From Ignavibacteria bacterium (GTDB taxonomy: Bacteria; Bacteroidota; Ignavibacteria; UBA10030; SZUA-254), in the NCBI GenBank assembly GCA_016178595.1, contig JACOSY010000028.1, positions 1 to 43,005 of the forward strand: a DNA stretch of 43,005 nt. The letters are read 5' to 3'. Numbering within the stretch: the stretch's first letter is position 1; each line of letters begins with the position of its first letter. The position numbers and the translations under genes are program-made. Below are positions 33,268 through 42,231 of this stretch, in pieces. Below the pieces are notes generated by a model. The model did not search any database and was not told the origin of the DNA. It was given only the letters and a program-made list of their open reading frames with translations.

Positions 33268-36200
33268 ATGAAATTTGCAGCATCTCTGCTCCTTTTCGCA
33301 TCCTTATGCTTCAGTCGGCAAACTCCACCACCTCAGCAACGCACTCCCATTACGATGGACGACATGGTGATCGACGTGACCGGCCCATCGCGGGAGATCG
33401 CGTACACGAATAAGATCGCCGGCGTCTTCTACACCGAGACGAACGCTCAGCACCGCTCGGCCTGGCAGGGATGGCGTATTTACGGTAAGGAAGTCATGGA
33501 AGATTACCGGATCACTTTCGACGGAAAGGAGTTGAAGCGGTCGGACGTGGTTCGTACGCGTGTCTATCCGCACCAGTTCATTCGCGAATATAAGAACGGC
33601 ATCATTGAAAAAGTGACACTTGCCGATACCGTCAACGCGATCATCATCGAGCTGAATAACGTTCCGGGCAAGAACGTCTCGATCGAGCCGCTCTTCAGTG
33701 GTATTCATCGGCCCGAGGAGTACTACATCCGAACCAATGGAGGCATCATGGTGATTGCACGAGAGGATCACCGCACGACCACCCCGGAAGAACAATATCC
33801 CGGTTGGATTGCAGTTGCCGTGTCGCCGGGCCGCATCTACTCGCTGCCCTTCTACTTCCCCAATCAATACGGGAAGAATTTCTCGCGCGCCTATCTCGAA
33901 TCAGTGGTGCCCAGTAAAGAGTATGCGATGGTGATTACCGCGGGCGATTCCGGTAATCAAGCGTTCGGTGTGGCTGAGAAATTGATCGATAACTATCCCG
34001 ATAATCTCGACAACAGGAAAGCACGCTTCGAACGCCTGCTGAACGATTCGTACTTCAGAACCGATAACAGGCAGCTCGATCTTGCGGTGAACTGGGCGAA
34101 AGTCTCAATGGATGCGCTCATCATGCATCAGGGACAAAAGGGAATTTTCGCCGGCTTGCCGTGGTTCGATACTTATAGGGGACGAGACACGCACATCTCT
34201 CTTCCCGGCGCAACACTGGTGACCGGCAACTTCGCCGATGCGAAGACGATCCTCCGCACGTTTGTTTCATGGCAGGATACGGATGCCACGAGCACGAGCT
34301 ACGGACGCATCCCGAATCAAGTCACGACGAATGCTATCTCGTACAACACCGCCGATGGAACGCCAAGGTTTACCATCGCCCTGCAAGAGTATCTGGATTA
34401 TTCAGGCGATACGGCTTTTGCTCACGAGATGTATCCGGTCGTGAAACGCGCCGTTGAAGGAACGATCAAGTACCACACCGATACACTCGGCTTTTTGACA
34501 CACGGTGATGCTGAGACATGGATGGATGCTGTTGGTCCAAACGGACCCTGGAGCCCGCGGGGAAATCGTGCCAACGATGTCCAGGCGTTGTGGTACAAGC
34601 AGCTTCGTGCCGCAACATCGCTTGCCGACTTCGTGAATGCAAAGGGAAGCGAGAACGCATCGATAGATCGGTGGTCGAAGCTTGCCGAAAAGGTGATGAA
34701 GAATTTCCAAAAATATTTTATCGATCCCCAATCGCATCTCGTGTACGATCATCTCAATGTCGACGGCACTCCCGATCGGCAGCTCAGACCCAACCAGCTC
34801 TTCACGTTCGATTTGATTCAGGATCGAACGATCAGGGCGCAGGTTTTGAAGACGGTTACCGAACAGCTCGTGTACTCTCATGGAACAGCGTCACTATCAC
34901 AAGATGACGACAACTTTCATCCGTATCATCATGACATGCCGTTCTATGTACAGGATGCCGCATACCATAACGGCGTTGTGTGGACATGGCTTGCGGGTGA
35001 ATGGATCGATCAAGCGACTACCGGCGGGATGAGCGATCTTGCATTTCAAGTGACACTCAACATGGCTCGTCAAATGCTCGATCGCGGAGCGGTCGGTACA
35101 TTATCCGAGTTGATTGACGCGGCACCGCGGACGGGCGGAACGGAGCCGCAGCTCTCCGGCGCTTACTCGCAGGCTTCGAGCCTGGCGGAGTTCATCCGCT
35201 CGATCTATCAATCATACTTAGGAGCGAAGGTGAGCGGAATGGGTTCCACGCTGTCGCTTGATCCGAGAGTTCCATCCATGATCCGATTTGCCGATTTCAA
35301 TGTGCCGGTCGGATCGACCACTGTCCAAGTGCAGTACCGTCGTGCGGGCGATTCGCTCGTTGTCAATATGTCTTCTCCGAAGAATGGAAAAGAGATTGGC
35401 GTCGAATGCACGAGTTCGCCGGAATCCGTAACACAGCGGATCTCTTCCGGAAAGACGACGCTTGCTCCGAATTCTCAAATAACGCTGCTTCTCGATAAGA
35501 ATGGCATCGTGCAGCAGCATGGTCAAGGCGAGAAAAAAAATCCCACAGAAACAGTGATAGGCAGAATCGATGCTTCGGTGCTTGCGGGCGTTCAACTCGC
35601 AACACCTGTCGTCCGGCCCGATCTCAAGTCGCTCAAGGGTCCCGATCATCCACTGCTTAAGAATGATGAGATCAAACAGCCGGCTTCATCGGCAACACTC
35701 CTGTATAGTGTCGGTGATCCTGTTGGAGATGATAAAGGAACAGGCTCGTACACGTATCCGAAAATTTCGTTACTAAAACCCGGCAGTCTCGATATTACAC
35801 ACTTCACTGTTTCCGCCGATGAGAAGAACGTCTACTTCACGCTCGTGTTCGATACGCTATCGGATCCGGAATGGCATCCCGAATACGGTTTCCAGTTGAC
35901 GTATGCCGCCATCGCCATCGATAAAGACAAGAGATCCGGTTCCGGACAGACGAAGGTTGGGATGAATGCACACTACGCGTTCAAGAAAGATTTCGCATTC
36001 GAAAACATCATCTATGTCGGCGGTGGTATTGAGATAGACGATGCCCAGGGGAACATACTCGCCGAGTACATTCCCGTGCCCGGAGATGAGGCGAATCCAC
36101 TCGGCAGCACACAGACGAAGACCGTGGAGTTCTCGCTTCCTGTGAGTCTGATAGGAAAACCGCGGCCAGTCTGGCGATACGCAGTGCTGATCGGTGCACA

Positions 36201-36336
36201 GGACGATCATGGCGGTGCGGGCATTGGTGAGTTCCGGAACGTCGGTGCGACCGCGTCGAGTTTGGTTGGTGGTGGCAAGACGAAGCCGACTGACCCGAAC
36301 GTGTACGACGCCATATTGCCGTCGAAGTCGAAATAG
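33268..36336 (+). CDS. Secreted amylo-alpha-1,6-glucosidase-like (GH133) protein with glucodextranase-type C-terminal domain
   Basis: This 1022-residue protein has a signal peptide (KFAASLLLFASLCFS, then RQTPP). Residues about 40-240 are the N-terminal beta domain of glycogen debranching enzymes. Residues about 260-650 form the (alpha/alpha)6 barrel with LPWFDTYRGRDTHISLPG, HGDAETWMDA and RGNRANDVQALWY, the hallmark acidic segments of GDE C-terminal domains. Residues about 810-1000 (GDPVGDDKGTGSYTYP..., LDITHFTVSADEKNVYFTL) match the C-terminal module of glucodextranase. It probably hydrolyses alpha-1,6 or related glucans outside the cytoplasm. Export is odd because most GDEs are cytoplasmic. 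The next gene starts immediately after the stop. Confidence 0.88.
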   Translation: MKFAASLLLFASLCFSRQTPPPQQRTPITMDDMVIDVTGPSREIAYTNKIAGVFYTETNAQHRSAWQGWRIYGKEVMEDYRITFDGKELKRSDVVRTRVYPHQFIREYKNGIIEKVTLADTVNAIIIELNNVPGKNVSIEPLFSGIHRPEEYYIRTNGGIMVIAREDHRTTTPEEQYPGWIAVAVSPGRIYSLPFYFPNQYGKNFSRAYLESVVPSKEYAMVITAGDSGNQAFGVAEKLIDNYPDNLDNRKARFERLLNDSYFRTDNRQLDLAVNWAKVSMDALIMHQGQKGIFAGLPWFDTYRGRDTHISLPGATLVTGNFADAKTILRTFVSWQDTDATSTSYGRIPNQVTTNAISYNTADGTPRFTIALQEYLDYSGDTAFAHEMYPVVKRAVEGTIKYHTDTLGFLTHGDAETWMDAVGPNGPWSPRGNRANDVQALWYKQLRAATSLADFVNAKGSENASIDRWSKLAEKVMKNFQKYFIDPQSHLVYDHLNVDGTPDRQLRPNQLFTFDLIQDRTIRAQVLKTVTEQLVYSHGTASLSQDDDNFHPYHHDMPFYVQDAAYHNGVVWTWLAGEWIDQATTGGMSDLAFQVTLNMARQMLDRGAVGTLSELIDAAPRTGGTEPQLSGAYSQASSLAEFIRSIYQSYLGAKVSGMGSTLSLDPRVPSMIRFADFNVPVGSTTVQVQYRRAGDSLVVNMSSPKNGKEIGVECTSSPESVTQRISSGKTTLAPNSQITLLLDKNGIVQQHGQGEKKNPTETVIGRIDASVLAGVQLATPVVRPDLKSLKGPDHPLLKNDEIKQPASSATLLYSVGDPVGDDKGTGSYTYPKISLLKPGSLDITHFTVSADEKNVYFTLVFDTLSDPEWHPEYGFQLTYAAIAIDKDKRSGSGQTKVGMNAHYAFKKDFAFENIIYVGGGIEIDDAQGNILAEYIPVPGDEANPLGSTQTKTVEFSLPVSLIGKPRPVWRYAVLIGAQDDHGGAGIGEFRNVGATASSLVGGGKTKPTDPNVYDAILPSKSK

Positions 36337-36810
36337 ATGAATAAACGATACATCGTTTCAAAAATATTGCTCGTCGACGGCATCCTGCTGATCGTTCTCG
36401 CATTCATTCATCTCTTCGCAACTCCGCTCATCAACAAGTGGCTTGCCTATGAGTTGACTGCGCGGGTGCTTGAGCAGGTTTCGCCGGCATTTCTTCTGAA
36501 CCATATCGTGGTAGGCATTCTCCTTATCCCTTTCGGCATCAGCACACTTTATAGCTCAATCGGCGTCCGTGCAGGCCAGGCATGGGCGCGCGGCATTGCG
36601 ATCACGAACGCCCTTGCCGTCATGTCGATGCCTCTCTTGGTCGTGATGATCATGGGACCGCAATACTTCGAAGCGCGGGTATTCCTTGCGGCAGCCGTTC
36701 TGGTCACGGTCATCGGTCTAACGATGATCTTGCCGCTCATTTGGCTCTGGGGAGATTCGAGGAAAGGGGATAGTGCACACGACCATGATAAGCTGCAAGG
36801 ATTGAGATAA
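36337..36810 (+). CDS. Small integral membrane protein, unknown function
   Basis: This 157-residue protein has four predicted membrane spans at about 8-28, 50-72, 85-105 and 112-137 (ILLVDGILLIVLAFIHLFAT, AFLLNHIVVGILLIPFGIS, ALAVMSMPLLVVMIMG, FLAAAVLVTVIGLTMILPLI). The tail is short and charged. I do not recognise the family. ATG directly abuts the stop of the GH133 gene (TAGATG), so it is translationally coupled. A role linked to that enzyme is only an inference from position. Confidence 0.7.
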   Translation: MNKRYIVSKILLVDGILLIVLAFIHLFATPLINKWLAYELTARVLEQVSPAFLLNHIVVGILLIPFGISTLYSSIGVRAGQAWARGIAITNALAVMSMPLLVVMIMGPQYFEARVFLAAAVLVTVIGLTMILPLIWLWGDSRKGDSAHDHDKLQGLR

Positions 36811-36898
36811 GGCTTTTGCGCTCTTCATCTCACCCCTTTCATTGCCGTTTCGTCATGATCATGAAAATTCGTACATTCAGAAGCGTTATCGAAGATTG

Positions 36899-36929
36899 TT
36901 GGAGTGTGAAGATAAATTCTCTATGTAAA
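36899..36929 (+). promoter_or_regulatory. Putative promoter of the DinB-like gene
   Basis: TTG at 36899-36901, a 20-base spacer, then TATGTAAA at 36922-36929. The -7 element is a poorer match than the others in this window. Confidence 0.35.
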
Positions 36930-36982
36930 TTTTCAGGTCAGTTTCAGTGCCACAACATGATCACATCATAAGGAGTTCCACT

Positions 36983-37576
36983 ATGCGAAAGCTTCAACAT
37001 ATGCTTTTGTTTTTCATTCTTTGTTCCTTCCAGTCTGCGCTGGCGCAAGATACGACGAGCACAATTGCCACAGCTGGAGCGAGCTTTAAAACCGCATTCT
37101 TCTCGCAACTGAACGATGTCGAGAAGAAGATCGTCGATCTTGCCGACGCAATGCCTGCAGAGAAATATACATGGCGGCCGATGGAAGGTGTCCGCTCGGT
37201 GAGCGAAGTCTACATGCACATCGCCGGAGCAAACTATCTCCTACCCACCTTCATGGGAGTCAAAGCGCCGGAAGGAATAGATCGTGATGCGGAAAAGAAG
37301 ATCACCGAGAAGGGGCAAGTCATCGAATTCCTCAAGAAATCCTTTGTGCACGTCCGGAAAGTCGTCGATGATACGCAGGAGGCAGACTTAACCAAGCCGG
37401 CGAAGTTTTTTGGTCAGGAGACAACCGTTCTGGGCATCATTATGAATATCGCGGTGCACATGCACGAGCATCTCGGCCAATCGATTGCCTACGCGCGGAT
37501 GAACCAGATCGTTCCGCCGTGGACAGCCGCCGAGCAGGCGAAGCAAGCGAAGGAGAAAGAGTCGAAGAAGAACTAA
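36983..37576 (+). CDS. Secreted DinB-superfamily protein
   Basis: This 197-residue protein has a signal peptide (LQHMLLFFILCSFQSALA, then QDTT) and a four-helix DinB/YfiT-like bundle. The metal-binding His set is visible: His in EVYMHIAGAN and two in NIAVHMHEHLGQ. The superfamily includes thiol transferases and many unassigned metal proteins. WRPMEGVRSVSEVYMHIAGA is typical of the DinB_2-type members found exported in Bacteroidota and Acidobacteriota. ATG 36983 is chosen over 36947 because AAGGAG lies nine bases upstream and the signal peptide starts there. It converges with the transporter gene. Confidence 0.85.
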   Translation: MRKLQHMLLFFILCSFQSALAQDTTSTIATAGASFKTAFFSQLNDVEKKIVDLADAMPAEKYTWRPMEGVRSVSEVYMHIAGANYLLPTFMGVKAPEGIDRDAEKKITEKGQVIEFLKKSFVHVRKVVDDTQEADLTKPAKFFGQETTVLGIIMNIAVHMHEHLGQSIAYARMNQIVPPWTAAEQAKQAKEKESKKN

Positions 37577-37600
37577 ATTTTTCTTTCAAGGAACAATCTC

Positions 37601-37636
37601 GGCGCGCGGCCTCGATGGTGTGCGCCGTTTTCATTT
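37601..37636 (+). terminator. Intrinsic terminator after the DinB-like gene
   Basis: GGCGCGC (37601-37607) pairs with GTGCGCC (37620-37626, one G-T pair), followed by GTTTTCATTTTCC. It overlaps the stop codon of the converging transporter gene by a few bases. Confidence 0.55.
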
Positions 37637-39115
37637 TCCTTCTCTCAACGCTGAACGCCCAATTCCCCAGAACAGCAGACTCACGAAAAGCCCCGGGTAC
37701 ATCGGCTCGATGCCAAGAGGATATGAATCCGAATGGAGGATTGTGTATCGCGACACCATCCATGCAAGCGAGGTGAGCCATCCTAACAGCATCGAGAGGA
37801 ATGCGTACCGTGGAGGTATCTTGATTCCATCGAAATAGCTCGCAATGAGCGGAACCAGCAATCCGGGAATAATGATTGTGCCGATCGTGTACCAGAGCTG
37901 GATGACGCTGGGAATGAGCAGCGCGAGAGCGACTGAGACACCGAATGAAACGATTAATCCGACTTGAGTGAGCAGGACGGATGAATGAAGCCGGTTTGGG
38001 GTTTGGGGTTGGAGGTTTGAGAGAGAGCTTTTCCACTCAAACCCCGAACCTCGAACCTCGAATCTCGTTCCAATCCTCGAACCCAGAACCCCCAACCTCA
38101 TCACAATATCTCTGCCCAACGTCTGTGCAGACACAAACGCCAGCGTATTCAACGTCGACATGATTGTTGCGAGCATTCCCACGTAGAATAATCCTTTCGC
38201 AATCGGAGGCAAAACAGCTTCAGCGAGCATTGGATATGCCATGATCGGCTGTTGGAGATCGGGAAGCGCCGCGCGTGCGTACAGTCCTGCAGTTGCCGTC
38301 ATGAAATCAAATAGAAACCAAAAAAAAATAGAAATAAGGATACCGTGCTGTGCGATGCGCCCGTCTTTTGCGGCATAACAGCGCTGGTGAAACGCCGGAT
38401 CGACGAGTGTCCAGAGCGCGATGAAGAACCACACCAGGATGTACTGGATGGAATTTCCTCCGTGCCATGTCAGATGAAGCGGCGGAAGATGTTGATTGAG
38501 AAAATCCGATCCTCCAAACCGATTGAAACAAAAGGGAATGATGACGGCAAACCCTGCAAACATCAGCACGAATTCCAACACGTCCGTTTCGACATCCGAA
38601 CGGAATCCTCCCACGTAGAGATAGGAAACGGCAACGATTGCCGTAACGATCAAGCTCACAAATAAACTCCATCCGAACAACATTTGCAGGAAAACACTCA
38701 ACATCAGGATGTACGGCGCCGGTGTCATCAAGATAAATGTCAGAAAAGACCCGAGGAGCGCGGTCTTCTTGTCGTACGATTGCGCGAGCTTGTCGGGAAT
38801 ACTGTAAAGATTGGTTGCGCGAATTTTTTTTGCAAGCAGAAATGCGAACACCGCCGCAAAAATATAGTACGGCACACCTTGCACGATCCAATTGGAAATC
38901 CCGTAACGGTACGAAAACTCTCCGACACCAAGGATCCCTCCGTACCATGTTGAGACGAGCGTCATCACGAAGATGGGAAGCGTCAGCGACCGGCCTGCAA
39001 GAAGAAAATCTTCTGCCGAGGATTGTGTCTTCCGTCCCGCACGGAATCCGACGAACAGCACGGCGCCGAAATAGAGCGCGATGATGATGGTGTCAGTGAA
39101 CGCCAGGTGGATCAT
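37631..39115 (-). CDS. Sodium:solute symporter (SSS) family transporter, candidate thiamine importer
   Basis: This 494-residue inner-membrane protein has about 13 hydrophobic spans. SSS signatures include IIALYFGAVLFVGFRAGRK at the N-terminus, EDFLLAGRSLTLPIFVMTLV, TWYGGILGVGEF and GLFYVGMLATIMSTLNTLAF. It is the last gene of the TPP-riboswitch operon, 26 bases after the thiamine pyrophosphokinase gene, with GAGGG before ATG. Context therefore points to Na+-driven uptake of thiamine or a precursor. SSS-type candidates under THI-box control (ThiV) have been proposed in other bacteria. Residues about 338-374 (GVLGSRIGTRFEVRG...) come from an inserted palindromic repeat that keeps the frame. Transport specificity is inferred. 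Confidence 0.85.
   Translation of the reverse strand: MIHLAFTDTIIIALYFGAVLFVGFRAGRKTQSSAEDFLLAGRSLTLPIFVMTLVSTWYGGILGVGEFSYRYGISNWIVQGVPYYIFAAVFAFLLAKKIRATNLYSIPDKLAQSYDKKTALLGSFLTFILMTPAPYILMLSVFLQMLFGWSLFVSLIVTAIVAVSYLYVGGFRSDVETDVLEFVLMFAGFAVIIPFCFNRFGGSDFLNQHLPPLHLTWHGGNSIQYILVWFFIALWTLVDPAFHQRCYAAKDGRIAQHGILISIFFWFLFDFMTATAGLYARAALPDLQQPIMAYPMLAEAVLPPIAKGLFYVGMLATIMSTLNTLAFVSAQTLGRDIVMRLGVLGSRIGTRFEVRGSGFEWKSSLSNLQPQTPNRLHSSVLLTQVGLIVSFGVSVALALLIPSVIQLWYTIGTIIIPGLLVPLIASYFDGIKIPPRYAFLSMLLGWLTSLAWMVSRYTILHSDSYPLGIEPMYPGLFVSLLFWGIGRSALREGK
37992..38101. repeat. Palindromic repeat inserted in frame in the SSS transporter gene
   Basis: The left arm (37992-38020) is built from GGTTTGGGG and GGTTGGAGG units ending GGTTTGAG. 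The right arm (38035-38066) is its imperfect complement, starting CTCAAACCCCG with AACCTCG units. A loop of about 14 bases separates them. Further related CCTCGAACCCAG and AACCCCCAACC units run to 38101. The low-complexity translation is unlike a transporter loop, yet the frame stays open. Confidence 0.7.
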
Positions 39116-39141
39116 TGCACCCTCATGCGGATGGAAATTTG

Positions 39142-39765
39142 CTACCGATCATGAAACTGATAGACCAGTAGAGTGCCGCGCCGGACTGTGATGGTGACGC
39201 TTGTTGCCAGCGCTTCGTTGCTGATTCCTTCACGAACACCAAGCTCGAGCGTGTCGTTCGCTAACGGGTACTTGAGATTCTTTGTCGTGATGCCGGTGGT
39301 TTTCTCGACGGGAATGAGTGAAAGCCGCTGTCCGATCTTCGTCTGCAGCCGGATCCGTCGTTTGACAAGCGTGAGTTTTCCGACAGAGTCGATGAGTGTG
39401 ATGAGTGCCTTGCCGGAAAATTTCTTCAAGATGCCGAGCGCCCCGGTCGTGTGGTCGATGCGGTTTCCGAGGGCGCCGATGATGTCGATCGATGTGCACT
39501 TCCGCTCGATGCAGTAACGGATTGCCTTTTCCAGATCGGTGCTCTCTTGATCGGCAATATGGAGGAGTGGAATTCTCTTGTAGATGAGCTTCGTCGACGG
39601 CGAAATCGAATCGAGATCGCCGAGGATGATGTCGGGTCGGATGCCATACTGGCGGGCAAGGTTCGCGCCGCCATCGGCGCAAACGATAAGATTGGCAGAC
39701 GATGCCAGCGAGCGAACAAGCTGACGGGAGGGAAGTTGTCCGTTCGCGATGATGAGTACTTTCAT
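39142..39765 (-). CDS. thiN: Thiamine pyrophosphokinase
   Basis: This 207-residue enzyme transfers pyrophosphate from ATP to thiamine, giving TPP in the cytoplasm. The catalytic-domain motifs are ICADGGAN-like (VCADGGANLA), RPDIILGDLDSIS with Asp50 and Asp52 for metal binding, QESTDLEKAI, and GALGNRIDHTTGAL for thiamine binding. The C-terminal beta domain is present (GQRLSLIPVEKTTGIT...). MKVLIIANG at 39765 is the family N-terminus, so the longer frame from 39813, which would overlap the receptor gene, is rejected. It sits between a TonB receptor and a transporter under a TPP riboswitch, so it traps imported thiamine by phosphorylation. Confidence 0.95.
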   Translation of the reverse strand: MKVLIIANGQLPSRQLVRSLASSANLIVCADGGANLARQYGIRPDIILGDLDSISPSTKLIYKRIPLLHIADQESTDLEKAIRYCIERKCTSIDIIGALGNRIDHTTGALGILKKFSGKALITLIDSVGKLTLVKRRIRLQTKIGQRLSLIPVEKTTGITTKNLKYPLANDTLELGVREGISNEALATSVTITVRRGTLLVYQFHDR

Positions 39766-39788
39766 GGCATTTTCGATGAGCGCTCCGG

Positions 39789-42050
39789 TTATAGGTTCGC
39801 TGTGATGCCGCAAATGTAATTCCGCTCTGCCGCAGGGAAGAAGGCGTCGCCTTCGCCGTTCTGGAAGTAAAGATTGTTGAAGATATTCCGGATTTCACCT
39901 CGCAACGTGAACTGCGATCCGAGAACACGAGGGAGACGATAGAGAAACTCAGTATTCACGACTGTATAAGCGTCATTCTTGCGCGTTTCATTGTTGGAAT
40001 TGTCGGTAGAGAACTCGCCGACGTATTTTGTAACTATCGATGACGTTACGCTTTCGGTTTTGTATGTCAGGCGCACGTTGCCGAGCACGTCCGGAAAACC
40101 GGCAATCGGGTTGTCATCAAAGCTGACCCGCGTACCACTGTCGTCGATCAGACTGTAGCGGATGAGTCGATTGCGAGAGAGCGAGACATTTCCACTGAGT
40201 TGAAATGTGCTGCTCAGAGTTGCGCTGCCATCAAGCTCGACGCCGAGGTGTCGCGTGCGCTCTGCATTGCCCGTTACCGGCTGGCCGAAAATATCGAGCT
40301 GGCCATTTTTTACCAGCTCGTCGGTGAATTCCATCCAGTAGACGTTTGCGGTGAGCTGCGCATTGGCATTGCGAAAGCCCGCGCCCAACTCAACGTCGAG
40401 CAGCCGCTCAGGCTTGGCAAGGGGCTTATTGAAATCAAATCGCACGATACCCGTAGCCGTGTCGGCTTGGAATTGCGGCGTTGCACCGAAGTACGAATCT
40501 TCAGCGGCATACAAATTTCGCAATTGCGGCTCCCTCGACGTATAACCGACGGAGAGATACGTATTCCATTCATCGGTCATGTTATAATTGATGCCTGCGC
40601 GAGGGTTCACAAAGTCGTAGGGAAAGCTGAAGGTGTTTCCCAGATATTTTTCGTTCGCAATGCCGTAGCGGTTGTATACGAACTGAATGTCGGCGAGGAT
40701 CGTTAGGTTCTTCTGCGGCCGGAAGAGTTCATGCACGAAGAGCGAAAGGATATCCTTCTCGCCATTATATCCATAGAAGTGATAATCGGGATCGAAGCCC
40801 GAGGGCAATCCTTCCGCGAATTGAATCCTTCCCCAATGTGTCGAGCGATGAATGCGTAGTTCTGCGCCGAATGTCATCGTTCCATTACCGTGATCGACTT
40901 CGACTCGCGGCAGCCAGCCCCATTGTTTGTTACCGACGAATGCACGAACAAGTGCATTGGTTGGATTCTGTGTCGTTGGAATTCCATACGCAGTTCCGAG
41001 CCGTAACATTGACGTGTCAGCCCATGAAGCATCGTAATCGAAATAGCCATCGCCGGTGTAGTAGAAGAGAGTGTTGTGAAGCGTGAGCGTTGGGGAAACA
41101 CGCCATTCATTCATCAACTCGTAGTGAGGCTGCGAGAAGCTTTCAGTTTCCTGGGGCCGGCGAGGTATCGCGTAGCTAAATCCCTGGCCCGTCGAATCAA
41201 GTCCCCAATCGACTAAGTTCTGGCGGCGGAGTTTCTTATCGTCCTTCGCGAACTTCGGAAGACCGAAGTACGCAAGCCCGTCCGTCAGTGGTCCACCGAA
41301 GAAGTGAAAGCGCGTCGTTGTATTCTGGTCGAAGCGGGCAGCGCCGAGGAAATATGAGTTCAATTCCACCCACGAGTTCTGCCGGTATCCGTCGCTCAGA
41401 ATTTTTCCCAATCGACCGTACAGCATGTACTGTTTCTCGATGAGACCCGAGTTGATTGTCACGTCGAATTTTTTTGTATTGAGAGGAAGCGAGCGTGAGC
41501 TATCGCCGAACTCCTGGAGGCCGAACATCGATTCGAGTGTCACGCCCGGCCGCTGAGTGAATGGATTCGTCACGAGATTGATCGATCCGCCGATCGCAGG
41601 TGGACCGTAGAACGCGCTTCCCGCACCGCGCTGAACCTGAACCGTTCCGGTGCTCGCAAGGAGATCCGGGAAATCGATCCAGTAGACGTTATGATCTTCG
41701 GGATCGTTCTGAGGAATGCCATTGACCATCACCGAGAGTCGCCGTTGATCGAAGCCGCGCAGGTTGATGTAGTTGTAGCCGATGCCGTTTCCGTTCTCGG
41801 AGTAGAATGTCATCGAGGGAAGCTCCGAGAGCAACACGGGCACATCCTGCACCGAGTAGCGCTCCGCAAGTTGTTCTCGATTCATGTTGGAAAATGTTGC
41901 GGGCGTCTCTCGTTCTTTCGCCTGCGTTGGATTTATGATAACAGGTGATAGGTAATAGGTGCTGGTATCTTGCACAGTCGATGTGGCATCTTGTGCGATG
42001 GCGGAGAGGGCAAAGAGAAACGTACATAATAGTATAATCGGAATACGCAT
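39789..42050 (-). CDS. TonB-dependent outer-membrane receptor, candidate thiamine receptor
   Basis: This 753-residue outer-membrane protein has a signal peptide (IILLCTFLFALSAIA, then QDAT). The plug domain (about 40-165) contains NYINLRGFDQRRLSVMVNGI, VQVQRGAGSAFYGPPAIGG and SINLVT. The 22-strand barrel follows and ends YICGITANL with the usual aromatic-rich terminal strands. It lacks the CarboxypepD-like N-terminal extension of SusC proteins, and no SusD is nearby. It is the first gene after the TPP riboswitch, so it is expected to import thiamine or its phosphates across the outer membrane, powered by TonB. It resembles the riboswitch-controlled OMR receptors of Bacteroidetes in role; specificity is inferred from context. 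Confidence 0.9.
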   Translation of the reverse strand: MRIPIILLCTFLFALSAIAQDATSTVQDTSTYYLSPVIINPTQAKERETPATFSNMNREQLAERYSVQDVPVLLSELPSMTFYSENGNGIGYNYINLRGFDQRRLSVMVNGIPQNDPEDHNVYWIDFPDLLASTGTVQVQRGAGSAFYGPPAIGGSINLVTNPFTQRPGVTLESMFGLQEFGDSSRSLPLNTKKFDVTINSGLIEKQYMLYGRLGKILSDGYRQNSWVELNSYFLGAARFDQNTTTRFHFFGGPLTDGLAYFGLPKFAKDDKKLRRQNLVDWGLDSTGQGFSYAIPRRPQETESFSQPHYELMNEWRVSPTLTLHNTLFYYTGDGYFDYDASWADTSMLRLGTAYGIPTTQNPTNALVRAFVGNKQWGWLPRVEVDHGNGTMTFGAELRIHRSTHWGRIQFAEGLPSGFDPDYHFYGYNGEKDILSLFVHELFRPQKNLTILADIQFVYNRYGIANEKYLGNTFSFPYDFVNPRAGINYNMTDEWNTYLSVGYTSREPQLRNLYAAEDSYFGATPQFQADTATGIVRFDFNKPLAKPERLLDVELGAGFRNANAQLTANVYWMEFTDELVKNGQLDIFGQPVTGNAERTRHLGVELDGSATLSSTFQLSGNVSLSRNRLIRYSLIDDSGTRVSFDDNPIAGFPDVLGNVRLTYKTESVTSSIVTKYVGEFSTDNSNNETRKNDAYTVVNTEFLYRLPRVLGSQFTLRGEIRNIFNNLYFQNGEGDAFFPAAERNYICGITANL

Positions 42051-42077
42051 GGTAGTTTGTCCTTAAATTATTCTTTG

Positions 42078-42152
42078 ACCCTCACCCCGTGACCCCTCTC
42101 CCATTGGAGAGAGGTGTTTCGCTTCATTTCGAAAGCGAAACGGGGTGAGGGT
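42078..42152. repeat. Nested palindromic repeat in the receptor leader
   Basis: The outer arms ACCCTCACCCCGT (42078-42090) and ACGGGGTGAGGGT (42140-42152) are perfect 13-bp complements. They enclose two hairpins: CTCTCC/GGAGAG (about 42098-42111) and TTTCGCTT/AAGCGAAA (42117-42140). The element can fold as a three-way junction. It ends 28 bases before the receptor ATG, so it lies in the mRNA leader downstream of the riboswitch. Confidence 0.7.
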
Positions 42153-42167
42153 ACAGAAAACACAAAT

Positions 42168-42212
42168 GCCGTTTTCCCGATCTCCCGGCGAATGGGAGAA
42201 AAGAAAAACGGC
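42168..42212 (-). terminator. Riboswitch-controlled terminator (expression platform)
   Basis: On the minus strand GCCGTTTT pairs with AAAACGGC (42205-42212 and 42168-42175), with an inner TCTCCC/GGGAGA stem, followed by ATTTGTGTTTTCT. The 5' arm can instead pair, as CCGTTT, with AAACGG at 42232-42237, whose last five bases form the aptamer's closing stem. Ligand binding would therefore free the arm for termination. Confidence 0.6.
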
Positions 42213-42231
42213 ATGTATCGAAACGCGTTTT

